From Nocardia sp. NBC_00508 (GTDB lineage: Bacteria > Actinomycetota > Actinomycetes > Mycobacteriales > Mycobacteriaceae), in assembly GCF_036346875.1 (NCBI RefSeq), contig NZ_CP107852.1, positions 6,510,001 through 6,574,000 on the forward strand: DNA of 64,000 bases, written 5' to 3'. A program made the translations under genes and the position numbers. Shown one piece after another: positions 28,568-36,922 of the stretch. How positions within the stretch are numbered: position 1 is the first letter of the stretch; each line of letters begins with the position of its first letter. The notes under the pieces are model-generated. The model was not told where the DNA came from. It did no database searches and saw only the letters and a program-made list of their open reading frames with translations.

Positions 28568-29365
28568 GTGACCGAAGCCAGCAACCCGATCATTCGCACC
28601 GATATTCCGCATTCCGCGCGAATCTGGAATTACTGGATGGGAGGTAAAGACAACTACGAGGTCGACCGGATCGTCGGCGAACAGAGCATCGAAATCTATC
28701 CCGACATCAGGACCATGGCGGTACAGTCGCGCCAATTCCTCATCCGCACCGTCGGTTTCCTGGCGCGCGATGCCGGCGTCCGCCAGTTCCTCGATATCGG
28801 CACCGGTCTACCGACGATGCAGAATACGCATCAGGTCGCGCAGGCGATCATCCCGGCCGCCAGGGTTGTCTACGTGGACAACGATCCGCTGGTGCTCGCG
28901 CACGCCAGGGCGCTGCTGACCAGCAGCACACCCGAAGGCGTCACCACCTATATCGACGCCGACGCACACAAGCCCGAAACCATCATCTCCGACGCCGGCG
29001 CCGTGCTGAACTTCGAGGAACCGATCGGCGTCATGTTCATGGGTGTGCTCGGCCACGCCGATTCCCACGAGGACATGATCCGGATCGTGCGCACGGTGAT
29101 GGCCGCGATGCCATCGGGCAGCTACCTCACCCTGTGGGACAGTTCGGACGAGAATGAGCAACTCGTGCGGCTGTGCGACGAGTACGCGAAAACCGGTGCG
29201 GTGCCGTATTATCCGCGGCCGGCCGCGCAGATCCACTCCGCCTTCGAAGGCCTCGAGCTGGTCGAGCCCGGCTTCGTCGACATCACCGACTGGCGCGCCG
29301 AGCCACCCGATATCGGTGTGGCCACATCGGTCTACTCCTACGGCGCGGTCGCGCGCAAACCCTGA
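28568..29365 (+). CDS. SAM-dependent methyltransferase, DUF574 family
   Basis: The 265-residue protein is a typical actinobacterial S-adenosylmethionine-binding protein of the DUF574 type. Hallmarks are PHSARIWNYWMGGKDNYEVDR near the N terminus, the SAM motif FLDIGTGLPTMQNTHQVAQ, the acidic strand VYVDNDPLVLAHARALL and LGHADSHEDM. Substrates for this paralogous family are largely unknown. GTG 28568 is preceded at good distance by AGGGGG. The frame is open further upstream but lacks family sequence. Confidence 0.9.
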   Translation: MTEASNPIIRTDIPHSARIWNYWMGGKDNYEVDRIVGEQSIEIYPDIRTMAVQSRQFLIRTVGFLARDAGVRQFLDIGTGLPTMQNTHQVAQAIIPAARVVYVDNDPLVLAHARALLTSSTPEGVTTYIDADAHKPETIISDAGAVLNFEEPIGVMFMGVLGHADSHEDMIRIVRTVMAAMPSGSYLTLWDSSDENEQLVRLCDEYAKTGAVPYYPRPAAQIHSAFEGLELVEPGFVDITDWRAEPPDIGVATSVYSYGAVARKP

Positions 29366-29389
29366 TCCGCGCTGCGGGAAGACGCCGCC

Positions 29390-29421
29390 GGGCCGTGCAC
29401 GCGGCGTTGCGTGCACGGCCC
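29390..29421. terminator. 13-bp hairpin between convergent genes
   Basis: GGGCCGTGCACGC at 29390-29402 pairs perfectly with GCGTGCACGGCCC at 29409-29421, loop of six. It lies between the methyltransferase and M23 peptidase stops and can serve both directions. Confidence 0.8.
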
Positions 29422-29469
29422 GATGTGGGTAGCTGTCGGTTCGCGGTGGTGTCTCGCGAAGAGGGCCGG

Positions 29470-30207
29470 TCAGCCCGGATGCTGCATGACGTCGATGCCG
29501 CGTGCCGCCAGCCAGGGCAGCGGATCGATCTTCTCGCCGCTGGGCAGGTGGACCTCGTAGTGCAGGTGCGGGCCGGTGGATTGGCCGCGGTTGCCGACGG
29601 TCGCGATGACATCACCCGCGCGGACCGGCTGGCCGACGGCGGCGAGGATCTCGTTGACGTGGCCGTAAACGCCCACGGTGCCGTCGTCCTGCTGCACTCG
29701 CACCCACAGCCCGAAGCCGGAAGCGGGACCGGCCTCGATCACGACACCGTCGGTGACCGCTGAGATCGGAGCGCCGAGCGGGTCGCCGAAGTCCAAGCCC
29801 GCGTGCATCTCGCCCCACCGGGAGCCGAAGGTGGAGGTCAGCACGCCGGCGACCGGCCGGACGGTCTTCGGGGGGATGAATTCTGTCTTCGGGGGGACGA
29901 ATTCTTGCGCGACGTGGTTCAGGTCCCACGGCGCGGGGGTCCCTGGAACGGTCTGCGGGGCCGGTGCTTCGTGCGGGGTGAAGGAGGCGAGCCGAGCCTG
30001 GCCCTGGGCCGGAGCGATCTCGCCCGACGCGATCTTTCCCGCGACGAGGCGGGCGGACGCGTCGTTGTCCAGGTCTTGCTGCGCTGCGGCGAGGATGCCG
30101 ATGGAGGCGGTGACGATCGCGGAGACGGCTGCCACACGGGTGGCGGCGCGGTTGCGGCGGAACCGGATCGCGCCGCGACGGATTGATAACGGTAAGGTCA
30201 CGGGCAT
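29470..30207 (-). CDS. M23 family metallopeptidase, membrane-anchored or secreted
   Basis: The 245-residue protein has an Arg-rich N terminus, then one hydrophobic segment (VAAVSAIVTASIGILAAA) acting as signal or anchor. A linker with a small duplication (FVPPKTEFIPPKTV) leads to a C-terminal LytM/M23 domain. The zinc motifs are visible: HAGLDFGDP (HxxxD) and HLHYEVHLP (HxH). Such enzymes cut peptidoglycan cross-links. ATG 30207 starts just before the signal. It faces away from the ArsR gene across a 183-bp gap. Confidence 0.9.
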   Translation of the reverse strand: MPVTLPLSIRRGAIRFRRNRAATRVAAVSAIVTASIGILAAAQQDLDNDASARLVAGKIASGEIAPAQGQARLASFTPHEAPAPQTVPGTPAPWDLNHVAQEFVPPKTEFIPPKTVRPVAGVLTSTFGSRWGEMHAGLDFGDPLGAPISAVTDGVVIEAGPASGFGLWVRVQQDDGTVGVYGHVNEILAAVGQPVRAGDVIATVGNRGQSTGPHLHYEVHLPSGEKIDPLPWLAARGIDVMQHPG

Positions 30208-30370
30208 AGAACGAACGTAAGGGGCCTGCCCGGAGCTGTGGCAATCCTGTGGCAACCATCACGGCCGGATAAAGATGCAGCTCGAGTATTACGAGCAGAT
30301 AACGACCTCGCCTTACAAGCGCCGCAACCTGGGGAAATCGTGTTCTGCGATGAGTTGACCAGCGAAATGC

Positions 30371-30399
30371 TAGTTGATCACACTATGTGAGTGGCAACT
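30371..30399 (+). promoter_or_regulatory. Imperfect inverted repeat over the ArsR gene start
   Basis: TAGTTG (30371-30376) is mirrored by CAACTA (30394-30399), with further partial symmetry inside (ATCACA against TGTGAGT). The GTG start of the ArsR-type regulator at 30391 lies within it. ArsR proteins commonly bind such 12-2-12-type palindromes at their own promoters, so autoregulation is plausible. Confidence 0.4.
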
Positions 30400-30711
30400 A
30401 ACGGAGTGCGCGCCCTTACCGCGCTGGCGGACCCGACCCGCCGCGCGATTTTCGAGGCGTTGCCGCAGGCCGCGCGTTCGGTCGCGGAACTCGCGGACGA
30501 GGTCGGCGTGAGCAGCTCGGCGGTATCCCAGCACCTGCGCGTGCTGCGCGAGGCACGGCTGGTCATGGTGCGGCCGGAAGGCAATCGCCGACTGTATTCC
30601 CTGGACCCGCGCGGCCTCGCCGATGCACGCGACTACCTCGAACAGTTCTGGCCGAGCGCGATCGCCGCGTACTCCGCCGCACTGCAGACCGCTGCGACCG
30701 AGACCGCCTGA
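30391..30711 (+). CDS. ArsR/SmtB family transcriptional regulator
   Basis: This 106-residue winged-helix protein reads ALADPTRRAIFEALPQAARSVAELADEVGVSSSAVSQHLRVLREARLV, a textbook ArsR core, followed by the wing RPEGNRRLYSLDPRGL. There are no cysteines for classical metal sensing. The DPTRRAIFE/PRGL form matches the branch that often sits beside AHSA1/START proteins, but no such partner follows here. The start GTG 30391 has weak upstream purines and may be nearly leaderless. Confidence 0.9.
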   Translation: MATNGVRALTALADPTRRAIFEALPQAARSVAELADEVGVSSSAVSQHLRVLREARLVMVRPEGNRRLYSLDPRGLADARDYLEQFWPSAIAAYSAALQTAATETA

Positions 30712-30761
30712 CCCAGGAGGTCGTCAACCCGGCGTGGCTTCGAGAAGGTGGTCCGGTGCGG

Positions 30762-31748
30762 TCACCCGACGCGCCGGTAGTCGGCCCCGCGGCGGTCGGC
30801 GCCCGTGCCGGGCACGCTGCGCTTGTTCAACTGGTTGTCGACGGCATTGATCACCTCGGTGACGCCGATCCGCAGCAAACCCGGGTCGGGGGTGTCGGCG
30901 TCGGGATCGCCGACCTGACCTGCCCAGAGCACGGCGTGCCTGCCCAGTAGGTGCGATGGAGGACCGCCCCACCGGGGTGGCGTGGGGCCGAACAGCAGAA
31001 CGGTGCGGGTGCCGAACGCGGTGGCGAGGTGCGCGACGCCGGTGTCGCCGCAGATCACCAGTGCCGCCTCGGCGATGGTCGCGGACAACTCGATGAGGTT
31101 CTGTTCCCCGGCGAGAACCCGGCCGATGGGCAGCCCGGCCCGCGCGGCGATGCTCAGTGCGAGTTCGCGTTCGTACTCGTCACCGGTGAGCACCACGTCA
31201 CGCCCGAGTACCAGCAGGTGCCGGACGACCGCGGCGAAGCGGTCCGGCGGCCAGCGGCGGGCTGGGGCGCCCGCGCCGACGTGCACCACCACGCAGTCGC
31301 GGTGGCTGGTCGTCGCGACCGGTGGGACCAGCCCGAGATTGCGACGATCCGCGCCGATGCCGTCGTATTCGAGCAGATGGCACCAGCGGTCGACATCGTG
31401 CATGTCGGTTTGCCAGTCGGGCCCGGACAGCTCGGGGAACGCGGCGTTGCGATAGGTGAGGATGCGTCCGGGCTGCGTCTTGGCCAGCGTGACGATGCTT
31501 TCTGCACTCGGGCCGTGCAGGTTGACCGCCAGCTCGGGTGCGGGCGCGTCCCAGCGCAGGCTGCTCGGTTCGGCGGTCGGGACCAAGGCGTCGACCGAGG
31601 CGATCAGGTCGACGATCGGCTTGAGCCGCTGCGGGGCCGCGAGGACGATCCGGTCGTGCGGCTTGGCCCGGCGCAGCGCACGTAAAGCCGGGACCGCGGT
31701 GAGTAGATCACCCAGCCCACGTGCCTGCAGCACGAGCAGAACCGCCAC
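30762..31748 (-). CDS. Glycosyltransferase family 9 (heptosyltransferase-like)
   Basis: The 328-residue protein has the GT9 two-Rossmann layout. It starts VLLVLQARGLGDLLTAVPALRALRRAKP, and the donor site half has VVVHVGAGAPARRWPPDRFAAVV and CGDTGVAHLATAFGTRTVLLFGPTPP. These match ADP-heptose:LPS heptosyltransferase-like enzymes. The organism has no LPS, so the acceptor is presumably another cell-envelope or secondary-metabolite glycan. GTG 31748 is the start. No other sugar genes are adjacent. Confidence 0.88.
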   Translation of the reverse strand: MAVLLVLQARGLGDLLTAVPALRALRRAKPHDRIVLAAPQRLKPIVDLIASVDALVPTAEPSSLRWDAPAPELAVNLHGPSAESIVTLAKTQPGRILTYRNAAFPELSGPDWQTDMHDVDRWCHLLEYDGIGADRRNLGLVPPVATTSHRDCVVVHVGAGAPARRWPPDRFAAVVRHLLVLGRDVVLTGDEYERELALSIAARAGLPIGRVLAGEQNLIELSATIAEAALVICGDTGVAHLATAFGTRTVLLFGPTPPRWGGPPSHLLGRHAVLWAGQVGDPDADTPDPGLLRIGVTEVINAVDNQLNKRSVPGTGADRRGADYRRVG

Positions 31749-31960
31749 CCTCTTCTCCTAGCCCCGAGCCTCACCGAACCCCGACCCACCCGTTCCACCC
31801 CAGGGGCGCACACGAAGAGTCACTCAGGGATGACTACCCGACCGCTCGGGCGATAAACGTGAACCACGAGCGTCGCCGCTTCGTCGTCCGGGCTCTGCTC
31901 AATCCGCCCTCGATTGCAAATGAACAGCAAACGACAGGTGGCGAGCTATAGCATCTGCAT

Positions 31961-32545
31961 ATGACGAGAAACAGCGTGCTAGAGGGTCCTCTGCAGTCTG
32001 TTGCCCGCCGTGCGTGGCAAACCGTCTTGGTCACCGGCATCCTGGCGGTGATTCTCGGCATCCTGATCCTGTTGTGGCCGGATATCACGCTGCTGGCCGC
32101 GGGCATCATCTTCGGTGTGTATCTGGTGGTCACCGGATTCCTGCAGTTGATGGCGGCGTTCGGCGCACCGGCGAGCGCCGGCCTTCGGGTGCTGTCGTTC
32201 ATCACCGGCGTGCTGTGCATCGTGATCGGCGTCTTCTGCTTCCGCGACGAGCTGGCCTCGATCCTGTTGCTCGGATTGTGGATCGGCATCGGCTGGCTGT
32301 TTCGCGGAGTCGCGCTGCTGATGGCCGCGATCTCCGAGCCCGCGTTGCCCGGGCGCTGGTGGCAGGTATTCTTCGGCGTCTTGACCGCGATCGCCGGTGT
32401 CGTGCTGATCGTCTGGCCTGCGCGGTCGGTGGCCACGCTGGCCATCCTGGCGGGGGTGTGGCTGATCGTGCTCGGTGTCTTGGAGATCATCGTGGCGTTC
32501 GGGGTTCGCAGGGACGCCGAAGCCCTTCGCGAAGCGGTCGCCTGA
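31961..32545 (+). CDS. HdeD family (DUF308) membrane protein
   Basis: The 194-residue protein has six short hydrophobic helices arranged as three repeated pairs, each with the DUF308 pattern (GILAVILGILILLWPDITL; ITGVLCIVIGVFCF; LTAIAGVVLIVWPARSVATLAILAGVWLIVLG). The WP dipeptide after a hydrophobic helix is diagnostic. E. coli HdeD is associated with acid resistance; actinobacterial members have no defined role. ATG 31961 follows a 212-bp gap with A/T-rich sequence near 31910-31960, a likely promoter. Confidence 0.9.
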   Translation: MTRNSVLEGPLQSVARRAWQTVLVTGILAVILGILILLWPDITLLAAGIIFGVYLVVTGFLQLMAAFGAPASAGLRVLSFITGVLCIVIGVFCFRDELASILLLGLWIGIGWLFRGVALLMAAISEPALPGRWWQVFFGVLTAIAGVVLIVWPARSVATLAILAGVWLIVLGVLEIIVAFGVRRDAEALREAVA

Positions 32546-32722
32546 CCGCCGATCTCCCAGGGCGCGGGAGCCACGGCCACCCGGCTCGTGCGGCCTGCCG
32601 CGCTCTCCGCCGTCGGCCCGGCGCGGTTCCGTCCCGCTGGAACTCGTGACAGAATCACAGGCGCATTTTCACCAGACGTCGGCTTCGGGGTTGGCCGGCA
32701 TCGAAAAGAACTGGAGGCGCGA

Positions 32723-33028
32723 ATGATTCGTACTGCTGGGTTTGTCGGTGCGCTGGCCCTGGCCGGGGCCGCGGCCGCGCTGTCGGCGGGGACGGCGCAC
32801 GCCGCGGTCGGCACGGTGACGATCAACGGTGAGCCGCATGTGGACCCGGTGGGCTGTCTGAACACCGACGGCACCTTCTTCTCCACCCTCCAGGTGACGG
32901 TCGGCAACGGCACCGATCGGTCCATCACGCTCCACTCCGGCCGCGACTGCACCGGCACGGTGGTCGGTGAGCTCCCCGTGGAGAAGCTGGGTTACCTGCC
33001 CAAGGGTGGCAGCATTTCCGTCGGATAG
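32723..33028 (+). CDS. Small secreted protein
   Basis: The 101-residue product has a classical signal peptide: MIRTAGFVGALALAGAAAAL with a likely cut after AHA (about residue 27). The mature part, about 74 residues, has two cysteines (GCLN and DCTG) that could form one disulfide, and a beta-rich pattern (TLQVTVGNGTDRSITLHSG). GGAGG lies about eight bases before the ATG. I do not recognise the family; similar short exported proteins occur widely in Nocardia-like genomes. Confidence 0.78.
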   Translation: MIRTAGFVGALALAGAAAALSAGTAHAAVGTVTINGEPHVDPVGCLNTDGTFFSTLQVTVGNGTDRSITLHSGRDCTGTVVGELPVEKLGYLPKGGSISVG

Positions 33029-33069
33029 ACGGCCTCGGCCGGCTCCACCGGCAACAGGCGAAGGGGATC

Positions 33070-33102
33070 GAACGCGGCCGGACCCACCGGGCGGCCGCGT
33101 TC
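33070..33102. terminator. 11-bp hairpin between secreted protein and alkB
   Basis: GAACGCGGCCG at 33070-33080 pairs perfectly with CGGCCGCGTTC at 33092-33102 over an 11-base loop. It sits between convergent genes and is a plausible bidirectional terminator. Confidence 0.8.
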
Positions 33103-33107
33103 GGACG

Positions 33108-34289
33108 TCAAGGCCGGGCCGCCGCGGGCGGGTTGTGGGCGGCGAGGATCCGGTTGCGTTTGCGGGGCGCGATGTTGGCGCGGGTGACGTCGCCGTTGTA
33201 GTGGGCCAGCACCCGGGGATCCATGACGCGCCGCCACAAGGGCGGCACGACGGCCAGCACGATCATGCCGGCATAACCGGCGGGAAGTTGCGGCGCCTCC
33301 TGCGAACTGCGCAGCGTCTGGTAGCGCCGTCCGGGGTTGGCGTGGTGGTCGCTGTGTCGCTGCAGGTGGAACAGGACGACGTTGGTGAGCAGCCGGTCGG
33401 AGTTCCAGCTGTCGGCGGGCGAGCATCGTGCCCAGCGGCCGTTGGGCAGCCGCCGTCGCAGCAGTCCGTAGTGCTCGATGTAATTCACCGTCTCCAGCAG
33501 TGCGGCGCCGATCACCGCCTGGATCAACAGGTACGGCAGGATGGCCGGCCCGAATCCGGCGAGCAGGGCAGCGAACAGCGCCAGCGTCATCGCCCACGCC
33601 TGCAGGATGTTGTTCTGTGCGCTCCACCAACGCGATCCTTTGCGCTGCAGACGTTCTTGCTCCAAGTGCAGCGCGGAACGGAATCCGCCGACGATGGTGC
33701 GGGGCAGGAATGCCCACAGTGACTCGCCGAGCCGCGCGCTGGCCGGGTCCTGCGGCGTGGCGACCCGGGAGTGGTGGCCCCTGTTGTGCTCGACATAGAA
33801 GTGGCCGTAACCAGACTGCGCGAGTGCGATTTTCGCCAGCCAGCGTTCGAGACGTTCGACCCGGTGGCCGAGTTCGTGGGCGGCGTTGATCCCGATTCCC
33901 GACGTGAAACCCATGGTGACCGCCAGACCCAACTTGTCGACGACGCTCAGCTCGTCGCCGGCCCACAAGTAGGCCGCGATCACCAGAGCGATCAGTTGGA
34001 TAGGCAGGAACAGGTACGTGCACCACCGGTAGTACCGGTCGCTGGAGAGCAACTCGTAGTCCTCGTCGCGGGGATTGGTGCCGTCCTCGCCCACGATCCA
34101 GTCCAGCAAGGGGATCACGATCAGGATGATGATCGGCTCGATCCACCAGAACACCGCGGCTCCGGTGTGCAGCACGAGCTGGGATGGCAGCAGCGCGAAA
34201 GCCGGGGCCAGCAAGCTCAACACCCACAGGTGCCGCTTCGGGTCCGGCGCGTCACGATGTCTGCGAAAAAGACGGTGCTTCACCGTCAT
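33108..34289 (-). CDS. alkB: Alkane 1-monooxygenase (integral membrane di-iron hydroxylase)
   Basis: The 393-residue protein has six membrane helices and the histidine boxes of AlkB: HELGHRVE, EHNRGHH and LQRHSDHHANPGRRYQTL, plus NYIEHYGL. AlkB oxidises the terminal carbon of medium- or long-chain alkanes in the membrane using electrons from rubredoxin and rubredoxin reductase. In mycobacteria and Rhodococcus rubA/rubB usually follow at once; here the next feature is a terminator and an unrelated gene, so electron partners must be elsewhere. Its ATG overlaps the stop of a 63-residue ORF (ATGA). Confidence 0.95.
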   Translation of the reverse strand: MTVKHRLFRRHRDAPDPKRHLWVLSLLAPAFALLPSQLVLHTGAAVFWWIEPIIILIVIPLLDWIVGEDGTNPRDEDYELLSSDRYYRWCTYLFLPIQLIALVIAAYLWAGDELSVVDKLGLAVTMGFTSGIGINAAHELGHRVERLERWLAKIALAQSGYGHFYVEHNRGHHSRVATPQDPASARLGESLWAFLPRTIVGGFRSALHLEQERLQRKGSRWWSAQNNILQAWAMTLALFAALLAGFGPAILPYLLIQAVIGAALLETVNYIEHYGLLRRRLPNGRWARCSPADSWNSDRLLTNVVLFHLQRHSDHHANPGRRYQTLRSSQEAPQLPAGYAGMIVLAVVPPLWRRVMDPRVLAHYNGDVTRANIAPRKRNRILAAHNPPAAARP

Positions 34290-34477
34290 CGGCTCCGCTC
34301 CGGTCTCTCGGTCCGATGCGTGGCCGCCGGACGGGCGCCGTCGGTATGCGGGATCTGTGTCGTGCGCGCCTCGTCGCGGACCCTGCCCGCGGCGCTGACC
34401 AGCGTGGGGAACGCGCACCAAGTCGATTCGACGGCAGGGTCACCGAAATCACGGTGGCGGTGAGCCAACTCCGACAT
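34286..34477 (-). CDS. Small 63-residue ORF translationally coupled to alkB
   Basis: The ORF starts at ATG 34477 with a strong ribosome binding site GGGAGGG five bases upstream. It ends in TGA overlapping the alkB ATG as ATGA, the usual layout for coupled translation. The product begins MSELAHRHRDFGDPAVESTW and has no membrane segment, cysteine pair or recognised domain. It could be a leader ORF that sets alkB translation or a small accessory protein. Evidence is positional, not by homology. Confidence 0.6.
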   Translation of the reverse strand: MSELAHRHRDFGDPAVESTWCAFPTLVSAAGRVRDEARTTQIPHTDGARPAATHRTERPERSR

Positions 34478-34624
34478 TCGACCCTCCCTTCACGATTCCG
34501 AGCTAGCGAACGAACGCTGAAACCGGTGCACCACCGTCCCTGTGATGCGACCAACCGTCGGCTCTGACAGCCGCGGAACATCGGGCAGAACATTGGGGTG
34601 GATCTCGATGACGGTCGGCCATCG

Positions 34625-34654
34625 GCGCGGGTCGGACCTGAGGCCGACCCGCGC
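34625..34654. terminator. 11-bp hairpin downstream of the lipase gene
   Basis: GCGCGGGTCGG (34625-34635) pairs with CCGACCCGCGC (34644-34654) over eight bases. It is 112 bp beyond the lipase stop on the same strand and probably isolates the lipase transcript from alkB. The rest of 34478-34765 carries the alkB leader/promoter and one operator-like palindrome; no further gene is supported. Confidence 0.7.
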
Positions 34655-34728
34655 CGGGCCACGGCACTACCGAACCCGCGACGAGCCGTGCTCGGCACGA
34701 ACAGCGCGGGACACCGTACTCCGATTGG

Positions 34729-34743
34729 GATACTGACGGTATC
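34729..34743. promoter_or_regulatory. GATAC-N5-GTATC palindrome, copy 1
   Basis: GATACTGACGGTATC is a perfect 5-bp inverted repeat around a five-base centre. Symmetry extends outward as CCGATTGG on the left and GGAATCGG on the right. It matches 13 of 15 positions with the palindrome just upstream of the TetR gene at 36133, so both are probably sites for that regulator. It lies between the lipase stop and alkB. Confidence 0.55.
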
Positions 34744-34765
34744 GGAATCGGTAGTGCCTGCGCAA

Positions 34766-36085
34766 CTAGGGCAGAGCCCCGCAGTTGCTCGGGGCCGGCT
34801 GGTCCGCGAGCCGGGCGGACAACCAGTCCTGCGAGGTCGCCAGTGAGGGGAAGAAGGCCAACACGTGGGTGGCCCGCAATCCGGTGATGACGCTGGGAAT
34901 GTCGGCGTTCGAGTCCAGCTGAACCGGCACGCCGCTACCGCACCACCTGGCCGCCATCTCGCGGACGGGCGGATACGGCGCTCCCTCGTCGTTCGGGCTC
35001 GAGGCGATGAGAATGGGCACCGACGGGGCGAGCGTGCCGATTCGCTGTTCGTCGAATGCCGCTCTCAGCGCCGGGGACCGATCGATCACGGCGGTGAGCG
35101 GTTCTCCGCTGGTGGTCCATTGGGCCGTGAACTGATGCAGCTGGGCCAATCCGAGCGGGACTGCGCACTTATCCTGGGATTCGCGCAGGATCGCCTTGCC
35201 GATGTCGTTGAGTTCCGCGTCGAGCACCGGGCGGGTGTCGGGATAGTTGGCGGCGATGCCGTTGAGGATCCAGGCGAAGGCGGGCCCGAGGGCCGCCCGC
35301 CCGTCGTTGTGTCCGATGAAGTACTCGTCGTCCACCACCGGCCCGCCGACGTAGGCGCCCCGGACGTTCAGTTCGGGGGCGTAACTCGGTTGCAGTTCTG
35401 CCGCCCCGGCCGAGGCCATGCCGCCCTGCGAGTACCCGTAGAGAATGACCGGCGAGTTGGCGGCGAGGCTGGTGCCGGGCAGCCGCAGCGCGGCGCGAGC
35501 GGCGTCCAGTAGCGCGTGAGCTTGCGCTTTGCGGTTGAGATAGTCGTGAATCGCGGGCGTGCCCAAGCCGTGGTAGTCGGTCACCATGACCGCCATGCCG
35601 CGGGCCAGGAGCGAATAGATCGCCAGCACGTCGTATTCGACGATGACGTCGAGCGGAGGCTGGTACTGGATGAACTGCGCCAGCAACTTCGACGGCGCGC
35701 ACTGATCGCCTTGTCCCTTCGTGCCGACCGCGTACGCGATCAGCGGGCGGTCTCCCGGGCCGGTCCACGGCTGGGCCGGCTCCAGATATGTGCCAACCAC
35801 CGCGTCCGGTGCGTCGTGGGTATCGCTGCTGACGTACATGACCCGCGTCGAGGTCGCCGGGATCGTTCCGGGCCCTCCTGGGATCGACAGCGCCAGATGC
35901 GACGGTTCGGTGCGGATGATCGTGCCGGGCGCTGACGATGGCAGCGGCACTGGCGGCAGGTAGAAATCAGCGGCGGCTTCCGCGGCCGGCTGCGTCCATG
36001 CGTGTGGTGCAGAGATCGCGCCGCCTCCGACCACGAGGAGGGCTCCCGTCACAGCTGCGGCGACTCTGCCTATTCGGCTCCTCAC
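34766..36085 (-). CDS. Secreted lipase, LIP family (PF03583 type)
   Basis: The 439-residue protein starts at GTG 36085 with an N-terminal signal peptide (VAAAVTGALLVVGGGAISAPHA). The mature part is an alpha/beta hydrolase of the secretory lipase type: YLEPAQPWTGPGDRPLIAYAVGTKGQGDQCAPS, YDVLAIYSLLARGMAVMVTDYHGLG, nucleophile serine in YGYSQGGMAS, late Asp in SPNDEGAPYPPV and His in ATHVLAFFPS. Such enzymes hydrolyse triacylglycerols or esters outside the cell. It is divergent from a TetR regulator over 76 bp containing a palindrome, which suggests direct control. Confidence 0.92.
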   Translation of the reverse strand: MRSRIGRVAAAVTGALLVVGGGAISAPHAWTQPAAEAAADFYLPPVPLPSSAPGTIIRTEPSHLALSIPGGPGTIPATSTRVMYVSSDTHDAPDAVVGTYLEPAQPWTGPGDRPLIAYAVGTKGQGDQCAPSKLLAQFIQYQPPLDVIVEYDVLAIYSLLARGMAVMVTDYHGLGTPAIHDYLNRKAQAHALLDAARAALRLPGTSLAANSPVILYGYSQGGMASAGAAELQPSYAPELNVRGAYVGGPVVDDEYFIGHNDGRAALGPAFAWILNGIAANYPDTRPVLDAELNDIGKAILRESQDKCAVPLGLAQLHQFTAQWTTSGEPLTAVIDRSPALRAAFDEQRIGTLAPSVPILIASSPNDEGAPYPPVREMAARWCGSGVPVQLDSNADIPSVITGLRATHVLAFFPSLATSQDWLSARLADQPAPSNCGALP

Positions 36086-36132
36086 GATTCGATCCTTCCT
36101 GCGATTTGGGATACCGCTGGCATCTACAATCG

Positions 36133-36147
36133 GATACTGAGAGTATC
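36133..36147. promoter_or_regulatory. GATAC-N5-GTATC palindrome, copy 2 (lipase/TetR divergent promoter)
   Basis: GATACTGAGAGTATC lies in the 76-bp gap between the lipase and TetR starts. Extra half-sites flank it: GGGATACC at about 36108-36115 and GGGTATCGG at about 36153-36161. The arrangement is what an autoregulating TetR protein controlling a divergent gene would use. Confidence 0.6.
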
Positions 36148-36161
36148 TGAAGGGGTATCGG

Positions 36162-36794
36162 TTGTCTGCGAATCAGGATGAGAGTCGGCGGCAGGCCTCT
36201 GGGCAGATGCCCCGGCCGACTCGAGCCCAGAGCCAGGCACAGACGCGCGCCGTGCTGATCGGCACCGCCAAGCGCCTGTTCCTGGACGAGGGCTATCAGG
36301 CCACGAGCATCGATAAAGTCGCCAAGGCCGCGGGTTTCACCAAAGGGGCGGTGTATTCGAACTTCCGCACCAAAGACGAGCTCTGTCTGGCCGTGCTCGA
36401 CGAGATCCATGGCGAACGCGCGGCCGAGGTCGCCGACATCATCGCCGCGCCCACGACCGCGGATCGGTTGCGACGGCTCGCGGAATGGGCCGAGGAGGTC
36501 ATCGGCGATCCGAACTGGACACAGCTGGAAATGGAGTTCAGCGTGCGGGCGCGGCGCGACGACCAGCTCCGCGGTGAGCTCGCGACCCGGCTCGATGCCA
36601 TCGTCGGCATGATCGGCACGGCGCTGAAGACGACCGATGAGGTCGATACCCGGGTGCCGACCGCCGAAGCCGCCGTCGCTGTGCTGGCACTCGGTGTCGG
36701 GCTCGGCCTGTTTCGGTCGATCGATCCGGGCATCCCGATCAGCGGAATGATTTCCGCGCTGCGCGCGATTGCCGGACTGTCGCAAGACAGCTGA
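36162..36794 (+). CDS. TetR family regulator, divergent to lipase
   Basis: The 210-residue protein has the TetR N-terminal domain: AQTRAVLIGTAKRLFLDEGYQATSIDKVAKAAGFTKGAVYSNFRTKDEL. The C-terminal domain resembles TetR_C in fatty-acid or xenobiotic responsive regulators, but the ligand is unknown. TTG 36162 has AAGGGG seven bases upstream and is used here; ATG 36207 (MPRPTRAQ) is an alternative start 45 bases on. It likely represses the lipase and itself through the palindrome immediately upstream. Confidence 0.88.
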   Translation: MSANQDESRRQASGQMPRPTRAQSQAQTRAVLIGTAKRLFLDEGYQATSIDKVAKAAGFTKGAVYSNFRTKDELCLAVLDEIHGERAAEVADIIAAPTTADRLRRLAEWAEEVIGDPNWTQLEMEFSVRARRDDQLRGELATRLDAIVGMIGTALKTTDEVDTRVPTAEAAVAVLALGVGLGLFRSIDPGIPISGMISALRAIAGLSQDS

Positions 36795-36884
36795 CACCGC
36801 CACTGGATATCCGCGCTTCCTCGACTGAAACACCCACTGGTCGGCGGGGCATCCGGTGGCAAGGCCCGGATAGGTAGCCGGGTG

Positions 36885-36913
36885 GCTCGCGCCCCGCCTG
36901 CCGGGGCGCGAGC
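36885..36913. terminator. 11-bp hairpin after the TetR gene
   Basis: GCTCGCGCCCC (36885-36895) pairs perfectly with GGGGCGCGAGC (36903-36913) over seven bases, between convergent coding segments. Confidence 0.8.
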
Positions 36914-36922
36914 GTGGCGCGA

